In this document: one piece after another, positions 52,675-61,694 of the stretch
Layout: the number at the start of each line of letters is the position of its first letter
Numbering within the stretch: the first letter of the stretch is position 1
NCBI RefSeq assembly: GCF_001854885.1
Contig: NZ_MDDV01000009.1
Coordinates: 1 to 64,000, forward strand
Direction of reading: 5' to 3'
From: Ensifer sp. LCM 4579
GTDB taxonomy: Bacteria; Pseudomonadota; Alphaproteobacteria; Rhizobiales; Rhizobiaceae
DNA length: 64,000 bases
Made by a program: the position numbers and the translations under genes
Notes under the pieces: model-generated
What the model saw: only the letters and a program-made list of their open reading frames with translations
What the model was told of the DNA's origin: nothing
The model's database searches: none

Positions 52675-53103
52675 TCAGCCATTGACGACTTCGACGACGG
52701 TGACGTCGAAGACGAGGTCCTGGCCCGCGAGCGGGTGATTGGCATCCAGCGTCACCTGGTTCTCGTCGAGGCCGATGACGGTAACGGCCATCTGCTGGCC
52801 GTCCGGGCCGGTCCCCTGCAGTCTCGTTCCGACCGCGACGCCTTCGGGCACCACCGAACGCGGCATCGTCTGCACTTTGGCGTCGTCGTGCGGGCCGTAG
52901 GCTTCCTGTGCCGGAACGGTGACGGTAGTCGTTTCTCCGACTTCCATTCCGCTGATTTCGCGGTCGAGACCGGGAATGATCTGACCCGCGCCGACCTTAA
53001 GCTCCAGCGGCTCCCGGCCTTGCGAAGAGTCGACCGCGGAGCCGTCCGCCAGCATGGCGGTGTAGTGAATGCGAACCACGTCGCCGTTCTTGACTTCGGT
53101 CAT
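52675..53103 (-). CDS. FKBP-type peptidyl-prolyl isomerase, SlyD type
   Basis: A 142-residue isomerase from the ATG at 53103. Blocks seen are VRIHYTAMLADGSAVDSSQG (about 10-29), the FKBP loop LELKVGAGQIIPGLDREISG and TTVTVPAQEAYGPHDDAKV (the IF-domain region). It lacks the His-rich metal tail of E. coli SlyD and so resembles short SlyD-like proteins. It should catalyse proline isomerisation and act as a small chaperone in the cytoplasm. Confidence 0.91.
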   Translation of the reverse strand: MTEVKNGDVVRIHYTAMLADGSAVDSSQGREPLELKVGAGQIIPGLDREISGMEVGETTTVTVPAQEAYGPHDDAKVQTMPRSVVPEGVAVGTRLQGTGPDGQQMAVTVIGLDENQVTLDANHPLAGQDLVFDVTVVEVVNG

Positions 53104-53192
53104 TGCTTGCTCTCGACTTGTGCTTGAGGGAAATTTCGGTCGCGGGCCCATGAGGCCTTTGCGCCGGGCGAGATGCCGGTCCTGCCGACATC

Positions 53193-53292
53193 CTGCGCAT
53201 CGCCCGAAAATCGAATTTCGGAAAGCTCAATGCGCAGATTCAAAGTGTTACAGCGACCTTTGCGCGTCTCATAAAGACGCGCGGCGCTGTAA
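53193..53292. repeat. Mosaic palindromic element (inverted A plus B modules)
   Basis: Reverse complement of the same A+B arrangement found at 49885-49988, including CAGCGACCTTTGCGCGTCTC and its partner GACGCGCGGCGCTGT. It ends 57 bases upstream of the phospholipase D-like start. Confidence 0.83.
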
Positions 53293-53348
53293 TGTCAGCG
53301 GGAATCTAGGGCGCCGACGACAGATTTAAACCGCTGACGATAGGGAAG

Positions 53349-55040
53349 GTGCGGCGATCCCCCGCTTGGCGGACCGCTTCTCGGGTGAGCTTCTTGCGGC
53401 CGCGGGAACAATTTTCGGCCGAAAGGGATTCCTCCGCCAGTTGCCACCTGGGACATCAAAGCTTGGCTTGGAAAACGATATTTGCCGGAAAGTCGCGGCC
53501 ATGGCGGCGAGCAGGCCGGCCGATCATCAAGGAAGCGGAGAACGTCTGGCGCAGCGTGGCTGCAGAGCGCGTGGGCTTCTTGATCGATGCCGCCGCCTAT
53601 TACGCATGCGTCGCGCGCGTCATGGAGCAGGCGGAGGAGCAGATCTGGATCACCGGATGGGACTTCGATCCTCGCATCAGGCTGCGACCCGAAGATTCGC
53701 AGTCGGAGGCGCTCGGGGCATTCCTGGAGCGGCTCGCGGGGCAAAAACCGAAGGTGAGAATCCGGATTCTCATCTGGGCGATGGGACCGATCTATTCGGG
53801 AAAGTCCTTGCGGCTGTTTCGCCGGCAGAAATGGGCGGCACATCCGCAGATCGAGCTCCGCTTTGCAAACCATCGGGCATTTCGCGGCTCGCATCATCAG
53901 AAACTCGTTTCGATTGACGACCGCGTCGCTTTCGTCGGCGGCATCGACCTTACCGCGCGCCGCTGGGACAGGCCGGATCACCTGGCAGAAGACGATCTCA
54001 GACGCGATCCGGATGGAAAGCCCTACGACCCGGTGCATGATATCCAGATGGTGCTGGAGGGTGCGGCAAGCCGGGCCATCGGGGACCTCTGCCGCGCGCG
54101 CTGGAAATCGTCGGTCGGGGAAGAGATAAGCCCTCCGACGCCGCAGGCCGCCGCGTGGCCGGCCGGCACCGTGCCGGTCCTGACGGATTGCCGGATCGCG
54201 ATTGCGCGCACCGAGCCGGAATACGGCGACCGCCGGGGGCGGCAGGAGGCCGTAAGGCTGACCCTGGATGCGCTCAGCAGCGCGAGCCGCCACATCTATA
54301 TCGAGAACCAGTATTTCGCTTCGAAAAGGATCGGCGCGCTGCTCTGCCGGCGCCTGCAGGAGCCGGATGGCCCGGAAATCGTCGTGGTCACCACCTTCAG
54401 TTCGCACGGCATTCTGGAAAGACTGTTCATGGGGATCAACCGCGACCGCCTTGTCCGGCGGCTCAAGCAGGCCGACCGCCATGGCAGGCTGCGGGTGGTT
54501 TATCCTGTCGTCCCTGCAGCGGATGGCTCCGAACAGGAAGTGATCATCCATTCCAAGCTCGTCGTCATCGACGAGCGGTTCCTTCGCGTCGGCTCGTCGA
54601 ATTTCAACAACCGCTCGGAAGGGCTCGATACGGAATGCGACGTTGCCGTCGAAGCCGCGAGCGATCAGCAATGCGCGGCGATCCAGCAGATTCGCAACGG
54701 CCTTCTGGCGGAACATCTCGACGTCGACCCGGCGGACGTCGACGCCACGGTGCGGGAGACCGGTTCCCTGGTCGCCGTCATCGACAGGCTGAACGTGAAC
54801 AGGCGCGGTCTGCGGCCCTTCGACGGACTGAAGGAGGACGGGGCGACTTCGCTTGTCTGGGGCACGGACATCGTCGACCCACGCCGGCCGGTCAGGCCGA
54901 TCCACGATACGCTCGTCCTCGTGCGGCGCTGGGGCGGTCAGCTTTTCGCCTTGCTGGCGAGGCTTTTCGCCTCGTCGAAACGAAGAAACTCCGCGATTGA
55001 AAGCGAGATCAAGCCGAGCGGCAGCGGCAGGAAAAAGTAG
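53349..55040 (+). CDS. Phospholipase D-like protein, cardiolipin-synthase type (ClsB-like)
   Basis: A 563-residue PLD-superfamily enzyme with two HKD motifs: HHQKLVSID with His183, Lys185 and Asp190, and HSKLVVID with His401, Lys403 and Asp408. GGIDLTARRWD and SSNFNNRSEGLDTECDV follow them, as in cardiolipin synthases. It lacks N-terminal transmembrane helices, as in ClsB. The start (GTG 53349) is uncertain, because the first 60 residues look poorly conserved. The 3' end overlaps the UPF0104 gene on the other strand by 103 bases. Likely role is phosphatidyl transfer at the membrane. Confidence 0.88.
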   Translation: MRRSPAWRTASRVSFLRPREQFSAERDSSASCHLGHQSLAWKTIFAGKSRPWRRAGRPIIKEAENVWRSVAAERVGFLIDAAAYYACVARVMEQAEEQIWITGWDFDPRIRLRPEDSQSEALGAFLERLAGQKPKVRIRILIWAMGPIYSGKSLRLFRRQKWAAHPQIELRFANHRAFRGSHHQKLVSIDDRVAFVGGIDLTARRWDRPDHLAEDDLRRDPDGKPYDPVHDIQMVLEGAASRAIGDLCRARWKSSVGEEISPPTPQAAAWPAGTVPVLTDCRIAIARTEPEYGDRRGRQEAVRLTLDALSSASRHIYIENQYFASKRIGALLCRRLQEPDGPEIVVVTTFSSHGILERLFMGINRDRLVRRLKQADRHGRLRVVYPVVPAADGSEQEVIIHSKLVVIDERFLRVGSSNFNNRSEGLDTECDVAVEAASDQQCAAIQQIRNGLLAEHLDVDPADVDATVRETGSLVAVIDRLNVNRRGLRPFDGLKEDGATSLVWGTDIVDPRRPVRPIHDTLVLVRRWGGQLFALLARLFASSKRRNSAIESEIKPSGSGRKK

Positions 55041-55876
55041 ATCGCCCGGAATGCGATCAGCGCCCCGATATTGGCGGTCTGGCCGAGCAGAAAGGCGATG
55101 GTCGCTTCGAGCACGCCTATCCCCCCAGGGACGTGGCTGACAAGGGCCGCGACATTGGCGCCGACATAGGCGGTCGCGGTCTCGAGGAAGGCCGGCGTCC
55201 CGAATGCCAGCACCAGTTGATGCAGGCACGCGCTGACGCAGAGGAAATTGGCCGTGCCGACGACCACCTGACCGGCTGCAAGCGGCAGGGAGGGCATTTC
55301 GAAGGTCCATTGGAAAAGACGCACCGATCCCCGAAGCAAGCCCGCAAGGATCACATAGCCGAGCGACCCCGCCAGGCAAGTGATGCCGAGCAGAAGGGCC
55401 CCGGTTCGCGACAGCCCGATGATCCGCGCCGCGCTCTCCGGCACGACGAGACAGCAAAGGCCGGCCAGGGTGGCAAGGCCGAGGCCGACGGTAACGGCGC
55501 AGAACAGGATGATTTTTGCCACCTCCTCGCCGCTGAAACCCCAATGTGAATAGAAGCGGTACCGAATGGCTCCGCTGCTCAAGGCCGCCACCCCGACATT
55601 GTGGCCGATCGCGAGGCTGGTGAAGGAAGTGATGGCCACCCGGCGGTAGGCGAGCCTTTGCCCGACATAGCGAACCGCAAGCGTGTCGAACAGCGTGAGA
55701 CAGAAATAGGAGAGACAGACGAAACCGATACCGGCGAGCAGATGGCCGAGGGGGATCTGCAGGATCACATCCAGGATTTCGCCGAAGGTGTATCGGCTGA
55801 GCGCCCGGTATATCAGCCAGCCGGCGACGCCGATGGCGGTGAATATGAACAGACGCGCAATAATCTTCTTCGGCAA
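54938..55876 (-). CDS. UPF0104/YbhN-like membrane protein (LPG synthase TM fold)
   Basis: A 312-residue protein with about eight membrane helices of the flippase-like, lysylphosphatidylglycerol-synthase transmembrane family. It begins MPKKIIARLFIFTAIGVAGWLIYRAL, with blocks YSHWGFSGEEVAKIILFCAV and VSHVPGGIGVLEATIAFLLG near the end, matching YbhN. It probably moves or senses lipid at the inner membrane. It overlaps the PLD-like gene by 103 bases tail to tail and lies 79 bases from the divergent endonuclease-like gene. Confidence 0.88.
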   Translation of the reverse strand: MPKKIIARLFIFTAIGVAGWLIYRALSRYTFGEILDVILQIPLGHLLAGIGFVCLSYFCLTLFDTLAVRYVGQRLAYRRVAITSFTSLAIGHNVGVAALSSGAIRYRFYSHWGFSGEEVAKIILFCAVTVGLGLATLAGLCCLVVPESAARIIGLSRTGALLLGITCLAGSLGYVILAGLLRGSVRLFQWTFEMPSLPLAAGQVVVGTANFLCVSACLHQLVLAFGTPAFLETATAYVGANVAALVSHVPGGIGVLEATIAFLLGQTANIGALIAFRAIYFFLPLPLGLISLSIAEFLRFDEAKSLASKAKS

Positions 55877-55955
55877 GGTCCCGTTCCTCGGTCGCGTCCA
55901 TCGGAACGAAAAGCAGGTCCAGCGTGTTCCCGGATGCGAAAGGGCTGCACCGGGA

Positions 55956-56747
55956 ATGCCTCGAGCTATACGTCTACTGACCTATAACGTTCACAGCTGT
56001 TTCGGCACCGACCGTAGGCTCGACCCTGCGCGCATCGGCGAGGTCATCCGCGAATGCGCCCCAGACATTATCGCGCTTCAGGAGGTCGACGTCGGCCGCG
56101 CGCGCAGCGGCGGGATGGACCAGGCGCAGATGATCGCCGCGCATCTGCGCATGGAGGCTCAGTTTCATCCGGCTCTCCACCTGGAGGAAGAACGATATGG
56201 CGATGCGGTGTTGACCGCCTTGCCGATGCGCCTCGTCAAGGCCGAGGCTCTGCCGTCGTCCGGCGAGCCCCGAGGCGCGCTCTGGGTCGAGGTCGATATT
56301 GGCCATCTCAAACTTCAGGTCATCGTCACCCATCTCGGATTGCGCGGCGCGGAACGTATCCGTCAGGCGACGGCGCTGCTCGGTCCCGGCTGGCTTGGAG
56401 GAATACGGCAATCGGAATCGCGCGTGGTGCTTGCAGGCGACCTCAACGCGGTTGCGCGCTCGTCCGCCTACAGGGCTCTTGCCGGACATCTCAGGGACGC
56501 CCAGCTTCTTTCGAATGCCAGGCCGCGGCCGACCTTTCCGTCGCGATTGCCGCTTCTGCGCCTCGATCATGTTTTCGTCGGCGATGGAATAGGCGTGAAA
56601 GCCTGCCGGGTGCACGACAGCCCACTGGCGCGCTCGGCCTCCGATCATCTCCCGTTGCTTGTCGAGCTCGAGCTGCAGCCGCATAGGCGGTCGATCGAGA
56701 AGGATATTGTGCCAACCTACGGCAGCGGAGCCCCGCCGCTCCCCTGA
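55956..56747 (+). CDS. Endonuclease/exonuclease/phosphatase family protein (YbhP-like)
   Basis: A 263-residue EEP-fold protein starting at 55956 (MPRAIRLLTYNVHSC). Fold markers are LTYNVH, ALQEVD (metal Glu), VVLAGDLNAVARSSAYRAL and LDHVFVGDGIG, and SDHLPLLVELEL at the end. Catalytic Asp and His residues (GDLN, SDHLP) are intact, so phosphodiesterase activity is likely. In E. coli the same three families are ybhP, clsB (ybhO) and ybhN in one operon. Here the genes are in other orientations, but the partnership is probably retained for lipid metabolism. Confidence 0.88.
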   Translation: MPRAIRLLTYNVHSCFGTDRRLDPARIGEVIRECAPDIIALQEVDVGRARSGGMDQAQMIAAHLRMEAQFHPALHLEEERYGDAVLTALPMRLVKAEALPSSGEPRGALWVEVDIGHLKLQVIVTHLGLRGAERIRQATALLGPGWLGGIRQSESRVVLAGDLNAVARSSAYRALAGHLRDAQLLSNARPRPTFPSRLPLLRLDHVFVGDGIGVKACRVHDSPLARSASDHLPLLVELELQPHRRSIEKDIVPTYGSGAPPLP

Positions 56748-56951
56748 CCTCCCCGTCAAACGGCCCTGCGTTTGGCGATCAGCCCCGGGCGAGCGGCACT
56801 GCCCATCCGTGCAAAGTTGATTGTACGTCCTCTATAGCGCCGGCGGCCGTCCTCGAGGGCGCTTGATGCAATCGCTCGATATGCGGCCGGCGACGACGCC
56901 ATCCTCCGACGGCTGAACCGGGATGCCGTGCTTGCGAAAGGCGGCAGTCGC

Positions 56952-57974
56952 TCAGTTCATCAGATCGTAGGGGATGCGGTAGCCGTTCTCTTCCAGCCAG
57001 CCGATCAAAGCCTTTGGCTCGTCGGTCTGGATGATGGTGGCGCCGCGGTCGATCCAGAAGCCCCAGCTTTCCTGCGGCAGGCCGTCGAGCACGGCACGCT
57101 CGTCGCCGCGCCCCCCCGCCAACATGCCCGGCGGGCGGTTGACGATCGGATAGGTGTTGACCCAGAGGTGCCAGTTGCCGCGGATAGCCTCGGCGCGAGC
57201 CTTGGCGGAAAACAGCACGCCGCCGTCCTTCGTCATGGGCGTGCCGTCGGCATGCCAGTGGACGAGCTCGGCCGCCGGCGCGCCGAAGGTATCGGTCGCC
57301 TGGGCCATGAAGCGGGCATCATGTACCGCGTCGTCGGCGAGGATCGGCATGAAGGTGACATCGGGTCCGATCGCAGCCATCAGCGTCCGGGTGTCGGCGA
57401 TGCGGCGCTCGTTCCAGAGGTTTTCCTTGATAAGGATCTGGTCGGCCATTCCGAGGGCGCGCGCCTCGGCGGCGATCTCGGGCAGGACCGCCGCCGTCAG
57501 CTTGTTGTCGATATTGACGAGGATCCTGTCCTTCGCCACCAGAAGCGCCTCCGTCAGGGTCGGAACGGTCTCGTCGGTGACCGTGCCCCGGCCCTCGACG
57601 ATCAGCCGGCAGTTCTTCAGCTCGGCCACCGTCCGGGTCTTGGTTTCGCCGCGGCAGGTCGTCGTGCGATCGAGGAAGTCGTCATGCATGAGGACGAAGG
57701 TGCCGTCCGCGGATTTGCGCACATCGAGTTCGATCATCTCGGCGCCGAGGGCGATGGCATTGCGGATGGCCTCGAGCGAGTTCTCCGCCCGGACCATCCG
57801 GCCCTGATCCTTCCAGCCAGTGCGGTGGGCAACGACCATGACGTGGCGCCGCCAGTCGTTCGCGTGTTTCAGCCGATCGAGGATCTGGGTCGCGCGCGTC
57901 GTCTCGGCAGAAAATGCCGGCGGGCAAACGAAGGCGAAAACGAGGGCGGAGAGGAAGAGAGCTGTCCAGCGCAT
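56952..57974 (-). CDS. Secreted glycerophosphodiester phosphodiesterase family protein
   Basis: A 340-residue GDPD-fold protein. A signal peptide (MRWTALFLSALVFAFVCPPA, cleavage after FSA) directs it to the periplasm. Active-site blocks: VVAHRTGW (His50), AENSLEAI (Glu64, Asn65), EMIELDVRKSADG (Glu82, Asp84) and FVLMHDDFLDRTT (His97). It should release glycerol phosphate or related groups from phosphodiesters; the C-terminal half (about 170-340) diverges from UgpQ and GlpQ, so the substrate is uncertain. It stands alone between the EEP and SLC13 genes. Confidence 0.88.
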   Translation of the reverse strand: MRWTALFLSALVFAFVCPPAFSAETTRATQILDRLKHANDWRRHVMVVAHRTGWKDQGRMVRAENSLEAIRNAIALGAEMIELDVRKSADGTFVLMHDDFLDRTTTCRGETKTRTVAELKNCRLIVEGRGTVTDETVPTLTEALLVAKDRILVNIDNKLTAAVLPEIAAEARALGMADQILIKENLWNERRIADTRTLMAAIGPDVTFMPILADDAVHDARFMAQATDTFGAPAAELVHWHADGTPMTKDGGVLFSAKARAEAIRGNWHLWVNTYPIVNRPPGMLAGGRGDERAVLDGLPQESWGFWIDRGATIIQTDEPKALIGWLEENGYRIPYDLMN

Positions 57975-58207
57975 GCGATTCGCTCCTGAGCCGATTTCGG
58001 TTCTGAAGCGAGTAGGGGCCGGGCGTGACAGCGCCGTGAATCAGCGATGACAGCTCGATGAAGCCTTTGTATCAGGACGATGACGGGCGAAAGGAGGCAG
58101 AGGGGCCGATCAGGCGCCCGGCGGCGGCAGCCGCATCTCGAAGCCGTTGACGTCGCGACCGGCGCAGCCCGTCGGTCCGGAAGATCGTGGCCCGCGAGCG
58201 AGCCGCC

Positions 58208-59983
58208 TCAAAGGGGAAAGAGCAGATAGATCGCCACGCACGTGGCCGCGCCGACGATCAGGTTCATCGGAATGCCGACCTTCAGGAAATCGGAGAAGCG
58301 GTAATTGCCGGCGCCGTAGACCAGCGTATTGGTCTGGTAACCGATCGGCGTGGCGAAGCTGGCGCTGGCTCCCAGCATGACAGCCACCACGAACGGCCGG
58401 GGGTCCACGCCGAGCTGATTTGCCAGGCCAATGGCTAAGGGGGTGATCAACACGGCGACGGCGTTGTTGGTCACCACTTCGGTCAAAATTGAGGTGAGCG
58501 CATAAAGTGCGACGAGCGTCACGAACGGCGGCAGGCCGGCTATCCATGGAGTGAGGCTGTCGACAATGAGCGCGACAGCGCCGGTGTTCGCAAGACCCTG
58601 GCCGACAATCAGCATGGCGATGATCAGGATCAGGATCGAACCGTCGATCGAGCTCCAGGCCTCGTCGGCATCGATACAGCGCAACAGAAGCATGGCCGCG
58701 ACCGCCAGCATGGCCAATATGCCGATGTCCATCAGGCCGAACGCCGCAAGGGCTACGACCGCCGCAAGCGCGAGGACGGCGATGGGGGCCTTGCCGCGGC
58801 GATAAGGCCTGCCGCTCGCTCGCGTGATGGAAACGAGGTCGGCATCCTCCATGAGCGCGTCGAGATTGGCCGCCGGTCCTTCAAGCAAAAGCTTGTCTGC
58901 CGGACGCAGCCTCACATTCTCAAGGTCCGGACCGGGTATATGCTGATGGCGGTGGGCCCCGAGCACACGAATGCCATAGCGGCGGCCGAGCGCCAGATCC
59001 ACGAGGCGCTCACCGGCGCTCGCGCGATGCGGCGCGACCACGGCTTCCACCGGTACGGCATCCTGGGCACGTTCCAGGCCGCGGCGAAGCCCGACGCGCA
59101 ACTCCGGCTTCTCGTTCAATGTCAAGAGCTCCGAGGTTGTCCCGAAGACGATCAGCGAATCGCCCTTCTTGAGTATCCGCTCGCCGAGATCGGTGCGGAT
59201 CGCCTCGCCGGCGCTGCGCAGCGCCTGGATTCTGAGGCCAGGCCGATTGAAGTCGGGAATCGCGCGGATCTTCCTGCCGACATATTTGTCGTCGCCGCGG
59301 ATGGTGATCTCGGACAGGAATTCTCCCTCGGCGCTTGGGGCGGCTTCATTCACGCGACGGTCCGGGAGGAGATAACGCCCGAGCAGCAACATCGTTATCG
59401 TGCCCGCCGTGGCCGCCACCACGCCGATCGGCGTTATCTCGAAGATGGAGAAGGGCGCGAGTCCCGACGACCTCGCCACGCCGTCGACCAGGATGTTGGT
59501 CGAGGTGCCGATCAGCGTGCATGTGCCGCCGAGAATCGCGGCGTAGGAGAGGGGAATGAGCAGCCGGGTGGCGGCGATGTCGAGCGATCGCGCGAGTCGC
59601 ATCACGATCGGCATCAGGATGAGAACAACCGGCGTGTTGTTCATGAAGGCGGAGGCTGTGACGGTCGCGAGGAGAAAGATCGCCACCGCGAATGTGGGCT
59701 GATGGGTCGCACGTGTGATCACCATGCCTGTCAGGCTCTCAAGCACACCGGTCCTCACCAGCGCACCGGAAAGGACGAAGAGCGCTCCAATCGTGATCGG
59801 CGCGGAATTCGAGAACGCGCCCATTGCGTCGGTCGCCGGAACGAAGCCGAACAGCAGGAACAATGCCGCGCCGCCGACCGCCGTAACTTCGGGAGGATAA
59901 CGTTCGACAACGAAACCGATGAGCAGAAGCACTATGATCGCCAGGGCGACATAGGCTTCATAGCCGGCGAGAAAACTTGCCAT
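58208..59983 (-). CDS. SLC13-family transporter with central TrkA-C domains
   Basis: A 591-residue divalent-anion/sodium symporter-family protein. About five N-terminal helices carry SAPITIGALFVLSGAL and AFMNNTPVVLILMPIV. Two soluble RCK/TrkA-C domains follow (about 215-300 and 315-395), then a second helical half with the sodium-motif-like VVTNNAVAVLITPLAIGLANQ and MLGASASFATPIGYQTNT. Proteins of this type take up sulfate, phosphate, or dicarboxylates. No operon partners are evident, so the substrate is open. Confidence 0.9.
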   Translation of the reverse strand: MASFLAGYEAYVALAIIVLLLIGFVVERYPPEVTAVGGAALFLLFGFVPATDAMGAFSNSAPITIGALFVLSGALVRTGVLESLTGMVITRATHQPTFAVAIFLLATVTASAFMNNTPVVLILMPIVMRLARSLDIAATRLLIPLSYAAILGGTCTLIGTSTNILVDGVARSSGLAPFSIFEITPIGVVAATAGTITMLLLGRYLLPDRRVNEAAPSAEGEFLSEITIRGDDKYVGRKIRAIPDFNRPGLRIQALRSAGEAIRTDLGERILKKGDSLIVFGTTSELLTLNEKPELRVGLRRGLERAQDAVPVEAVVAPHRASAGERLVDLALGRRYGIRVLGAHRHQHIPGPDLENVRLRPADKLLLEGPAANLDALMEDADLVSITRASGRPYRRGKAPIAVLALAAVVALAAFGLMDIGILAMLAVAAMLLLRCIDADEAWSSIDGSILILIIAMLIVGQGLANTGAVALIVDSLTPWIAGLPPFVTLVALYALTSILTEVVTNNAVAVLITPLAIGLANQLGVDPRPFVVAVMLGASASFATPIGYQTNTLVYGAGNYRFSDFLKVGIPMNLIVGAATCVAIYLLFPL

Positions 59984-60584
59984 CCATCACCCCTGGAGAC
60001 CAGTTCTACGGTTGAGCGGATTTCGCCCGGAGGCAGCCGCCATAATCCAACCCTGCGGGCCGGTTGAAAATGGCGACAGTGTGCGTCGAATGACTTGCCC
60101 GATGAGCCACATCGGGCCGCGCCATTCTCCTACCCTGTCGCCATTTTGAACCGGCGCAGGGCACAAGGAGTATGAGAAATGCGGGCTTGTTCGGCTGGGT
60201 GAATCTGGCCGGGCGGCTGAGCGCGTGGCGAAAGTTGGAAACCTCATGCAGACACCACAGGGCCTATACCAGCGAGAATTGACTCCGACTTGTGCCAAAT
60301 GGAGGTTTGGCATGACGGGAGCGATTTCGCTACGTGTAGACTTTGACGGGCCTGCGCTCAAGAGGCCGGCGAAGACGGCAAGGCGCGCCGCTCACGGCGG
60401 AGAACGTGGCGGAGGAAGCGGAAGGCTGGGTGACGCCGGCAAGTCCCTCCGGCGGTCCGACTGGCTGGCGCGGCCAGTCGAGCACCTTGTTCAAAGGTTT
60501 CGAACGCAGGATCGAAGGGTGGCACAGCGCCCGCGCGTCAGAACAGACGCGAGGCGCCGCATGAGACGTGAAGCCGCGGGCGGC
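59984..60584. other. Intergenic region holding one long inverted repeat
   Basis: About 600 bases between the SLC13 start and the SDR stop. Short open frames (for example 60225-60644 plus, 59987-60361 minus) overlap each other and lack motifs or convincing start sites. The inverted repeat at 60051-60161 is the only structured item I can support. Confidence 0.5.
60051..60161. repeat. 111-bp imperfect palindrome with about 27-bp arms
   Basis: Left arm 60051-60079 and right arm 60135-60161 pair over about 26 positions (core CCGGTTGAAAATGGCGACAG against CTGTCGCCATTTTGAACCGG, 19 of 20). A smaller stem CCCGATG/CATCGGG sits in the loop at about 60098-60115. No second copy was noticed in the window. 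Confidence 0.75.
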
Positions 60585-61541
60585 TCAATAGCCGCCCACG
60601 ATCGGCAGGATTTCGCCGGTAATGTAGCTGGAGCAATGCGGTGAAGCGAGGAAGACATAGGCGGGCGCGATCTCCTCCGGCTGGGCCGCCCGTTTCATCG
60701 GCGTATTCGCGCCGAATTTTTCGACCGCCTCGGCCGGCTTGTCGGAGGGATTGAGCGGCGTCCAGACCGGGCCGGGTGCGACCGCATTGACGCGGATGCC
60801 TTTCGGCACGAGCTGGCCGGAAAGCGCGCGCGTGAAGGCGTGAATGCCCCCTTTGGTCATCGAATAGTCCAGCAGGTCCTTCGAGCCCTCGAGCCCCGTC
60901 ACCGAGCCGGTGTTGATGATGGTCGATCCGTTCGGCATGTGCGGGATCGCGGCCTTCGCCATGTAGAAATACCCGTAGAGATTGGTCTTCAGCGTCTCGT
61001 CGAAATGCTCCTCGCTCAGGTCTTCGATGTCATAGCTATGAACCTGGAAGGCGGCATTGTTGACGAGAACATCGAGGTGGCCGAACGTCTTCACGGTCTC
61101 TTCCACAGCCCGACGGCAGAAGTCCGGGTCCTTCACGTCGCCGCGGATGGTAAGGCACCGCCGACCTTCCTTCTCGACGGCGCTCCGGGTGTCGCCGGCG
61201 TCCTCGGTCTCGTCGAGATGCACGATCGCCACGTCCGCGCCTTCGCGCGCAAAGAGCACGGCCACCGAGCGGCCGATCCCGGAATCGCCGCCGGTGATCA
61301 GCGCGACCTTGTCCTTCAGCTTCTCCGATCCCTTGTAGAAGGGCGCATCATACATCGGCTGAAGCGGCAGCTCGGCTTCGCTGCCGGGCTTTGCCTGGTG
61401 AACCTTCGGAAGCGGCGGTTCGGGATAGCGCCTGGCGCCGGCCTGCATCGCGCCCTTGCTTTCAGGCTTGCCCTTCTTGTCGGCGGCCGCCACTTCGGTC
61501 TGGATCTCGCGTTGCTTCTTGGCGGTTGCTGAAGATTTCAT
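60585..61541 (-). CDS. SDR oxidoreductase with charged N-terminal extension (YghA/stress type)
   Basis: A 318-residue SDR with the nucleotide motif TGGDSGIG (83-90), NNAAFQ, and the catalytic pattern SVTGLEGSKDLLDYSMTKGG (Ser, Tyr, Lys). The first 70 residues are Lys/Glu-rich and lead into the YDAPFYKGSEKLKDKVALI start, a layout common in general-stress SDRs (YghA, YhdF type). Broad NAD(P)H-dependent carbonyl reduction is expected. It follows, on the same strand, the NRAMP-like gene with about 150 bases between. Confidence 0.9.
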   Translation of the reverse strand: MKSSATAKKQREIQTEVAAADKKGKPESKGAMQAGARRYPEPPLPKVHQAKPGSEAELPLQPMYDAPFYKGSEKLKDKVALITGGDSGIGRSVAVLFAREGADVAIVHLDETEDAGDTRSAVEKEGRRCLTIRGDVKDPDFCRRAVEETVKTFGHLDVLVNNAAFQVHSYDIEDLSEEHFDETLKTNLYGYFYMAKAAIPHMPNGSTIINTGSVTGLEGSKDLLDYSMTKGGIHAFTRALSGQLVPKGIRVNAVAPGPVWTPLNPSDKPAEAVEKFGANTPMKRAAQPEEIAPAYVFLASPHCSSYITGEILPIVGGY

Positions 61542-61694
61542 GGGAGGCTCCTTTCGGTTCTCGCTCTAGAACTCGTGCGGAGGGCAAAGGTTGCGCGAGG
61601 GCGTGGAATGCGTTGCGCTTCCAATCGCCGGCCAATCGGCGGCCCGGCAGGTGTCGGCCAGCCTCGGCGGCCATTGTTCCGGGCGAGCATCGCG

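Noticed and set aside
53295-55901. 868-codon minus-strand open frame across the PLD-like and UPF0104 genes
   Set aside because: It shifts through antisense of the PLD-like gene and a second frame of the UPF0104 gene, has no family motif, and is explained by high GC.
60225-60644. Small plus-strand open frames in the 60.2-60.6 kb gap
   Set aside because: They overlap each other and the SDR 3' end, lack ribosome-binding sites and show no motif.
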